The position numbers and the translations under genes were made by a program. From DATAQC01 sp046263055 (GTDB taxonomy: Bacteria; Actinomycetota; Acidimicrobiia; Acidimicrobiales; AC-14): DNA of 14,720 nucleotides. The notes under the pieces are model-generated. The model saw only the letters and a list, made by a program, of their open reading frames with translations. It had not been told where the DNA came from and did not search any database. Positions 14,041 through 14,720 of this stretch are shown one piece after another; position 1 is the stretch's first letter, and each line of letters begins with the position of its first letter. Location of the stretch: contig JBHELO010000032.1 of assembly GCA_046263055.1 (NCBI GenBank), positions 1 through 14,720 on the forward strand. Reading direction: 5' to 3'.

Positions 14041-14058
14041 GCACGGCCCGGGCCGTGC
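14041..14058. promoter_or_regulatory. 18-bp perfect palindrome at the promoter of the basic protein gene
   Basis: GCACGGCCCGGGCCGTGC is a perfect inverted repeat with no spacer. It begins 3 bp upstream of the TAGCGT -10 box on the minus strand and covers the spacer and the near edge of the -35 zone, where a repressor would act. No known regulator site is recognised. Confidence 0.45.
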
Positions 14059-14090
14059 CGGGCCGCGGGGATGCCGGGAGACGCCGCCGA

Positions 14091-14108
14091 CGACGCTGTC
14101 CAGCGTCG
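14091..14108. repeat. inverted repeat CGACGCTG-tc-CAGCGTCG
   Basis: An 8-bp perfect inverted repeat with a 2-bp centre, 33 bp upstream of the 18-bp palindrome. The tight centre suits a protein-binding site more than an RNA hairpin. It lies in non-coding sequence. Confidence 0.4.
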
Positions 14109-14307
14109 GCGACGCCAATGGCCCGCCTGCGGCGCGGTGGCCGGCGGCATTCGGGCCACTGATAATGGCTCGACCGGGGCCGTCGGCTCCTTGGCGACGC
14201 ACTGAGGAGCGCCAACCGAGCAGGCGTCAGCCGCCCCTCCACCTCCGGGTCGGATCTCGACAGAACGCCGCCTCAACGTGAGGCGCGACCCCCACCCGTC
14301 CAAGGAG

Positions 14308-14338
14308 GAGCGGGGCGGCCACAAAGGCCGCCCCGCTC
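14308..14338 (-). terminator. perfect 13-bp hairpin after the RTX-like gene
   Basis: GAGCGGGGCGGCC, loop ACAAA, then GGCCGCCCCGCTC form a perfect 13-bp stem. It lies 12 bp past the stop codon of the minus-strand RTX-like gene. There is no T-run, as is common for GC-rich actinobacterial terminators. Confidence 0.7.
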
Positions 14339-14350
14339 AAGGAGATCAGC

Positions 14351-14720
14351 TCATGGTGAAACCGGCGGAGGGACGTACGCAACTGGGCACGTACCGTCCT
14401 GGATGAACGTGCCGCCCGGCAACAAGAAGTTCACGAAGTCGTCTCCCTCCTCGCCATAGAATGTCCCGCCTGCGAGCGGGTTGGGTGTCCCCGGCGGGCT
14501 CTGAAAGAGGCTCAGCATGTCGACATCATCGACGCCAGGGCCACCGCAGAAGAGCCCCTGTTCGTAGACGTTGCTGACAATCTCGTTGCCCTCACCACCG
14601 AGGAAGACGCCTGTCCCGTTCACGCCGCTGACGTAATCGTCGCCGGCCTCGCCGTAGAACGTTCCGCCAGAGAGGGTGACCACAGTGTCGTTCCCGTCGC
14701 CCCCGTAGAAGGTCCCACCG
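14351..14720 (-). CDS. RTX-like calcium-binding beta-roll protein, C-terminal part (N-terminus beyond window)
   Basis: The last 122 residues of a protein that continues past 14720. It is built of glycine-rich units at about 17-20 residue spacing: YGGDGNDTV, YGEAGDDYV, LGGEGNEIV, CGGPGVDDV and YGEEGDDFV, which match the RTX nonapeptide GGxGxDxUx, each commonly preceded by GGTF. Such repeats bind Ca2+ and fold as a parallel beta-roll in secreted proteins, so export is likely but cannot be seen here. The end GTCPVAYVPPPVSP is not a recognised secretion signal. Codons are visibly less G/C-biased (for example TTG, GAT, ACT, GTT) than in neighbouring genes, suggesting a different history. A 13-bp hairpin follows the stop. 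Confidence 0.8.
   Translation of the reverse strand, partial: GGTFYGGDGNDTVVTLSGGTFYGEAGDDYVSGVNGTGVFLGGEGNEIVSNVYEQGLFCGGPGVDDVDMLSLFQSPPGTPNPLAGGTFYGEEGDDFVNFLLPGGTFIQDGTCPVAYVPPPVSP

Larger units (their letters stand above)
14026..14350. other. gene-poor interval with palindromes and a hairpin
   Basis: This 325-bp stretch lies between the basic protein gene and the RTX-like gene. It holds the basic protein's promoter, two inverted repeats and, at the right end, a strong hairpin. GATAAT at 14161-14166 could be a plus-strand -10 box but leads to no credible gene. Frames are open on both strands, yet I see no SD-supported start, domain or consistent third-position signal. Confidence 0.5.

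Noticed and set aside
14341..14404. Plus-strand AAGGAG followed by ATG at 14353, like a new gene start
   Set aside because: The frame stops after 17 codons and runs antisense to the end of the RTX-like gene, so the SD resemblance is coincidental.

Overview
This window looks like chromosomal DNA of a high-GC Actinomycetota, possibly of the Acidimicrobiia. I judge this from the very strong G/C preference at third codon positions, the gene order pdxS-pdxT-yebC-ruvC-ruvA-ruvB (a known actinobacterial arrangement), a PimA-type glycosyltransferase, a Streptomyces-type PepN, and repeated use of TAnnnT -10 boxes placed 6-7 nt before a start codon (leaderless transcription). Taxonomy below phylum is inference.

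Left part, all on the minus strand (1-7123). In transcription order: lemA, htpX and a DUF3048 lipoprotein form one tight group, probably an envelope or proteostasis operon. Next come pdxS and pdxT, the two subunits of the ribose-5-phosphate-dependent PLP synthase. They are followed by the YebC/PmpR regulator and the Holliday-junction genes ruvC, ruvA and ruvB, with ruvB cut by the window edge. ruvC/ruvA overlap at GTGA. A five-copy SD-like repeat lies just before yebC.

Middle (7124-8943). A short divergent promoter region separates lemA from a plus-strand AMIN-like lipoprotein. That gene converges on, and overlaps by 14 bp, a minus-strand PimA-like glycosyltransferase. The glycosyltransferase is divergent from pepN across 55 bp that holds two facing-away leaderless promoters and a central 14-bp palindrome.

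Right part (8944-14720). pepN (M1 aminopeptidase) is followed by a small ORF coupled through CTGA to a SHOCT-like protein that seems to use a CTG start, then a DEAD-box RNA helicase with a repeat-rich 5' leader. After that come a probably frame-disrupted small membrane protein, a conserved-looking 54-aa basic protein on the minus strand with a palindrome at its promoter, a gene-poor stretch with inverted repeats and a strong hairpin, and finally the C-terminal end of an RTX-like beta-roll protein whose base composition differs from its neighbours.

Most of the window is housekeeping. I did not find a clear undescribed multi-gene system. The points most worth a second look are the two likely CTG starts, the leaderless promoter set, the SD-like repeat array before yebC, the promoter palindromes, and the small genes at the right end.
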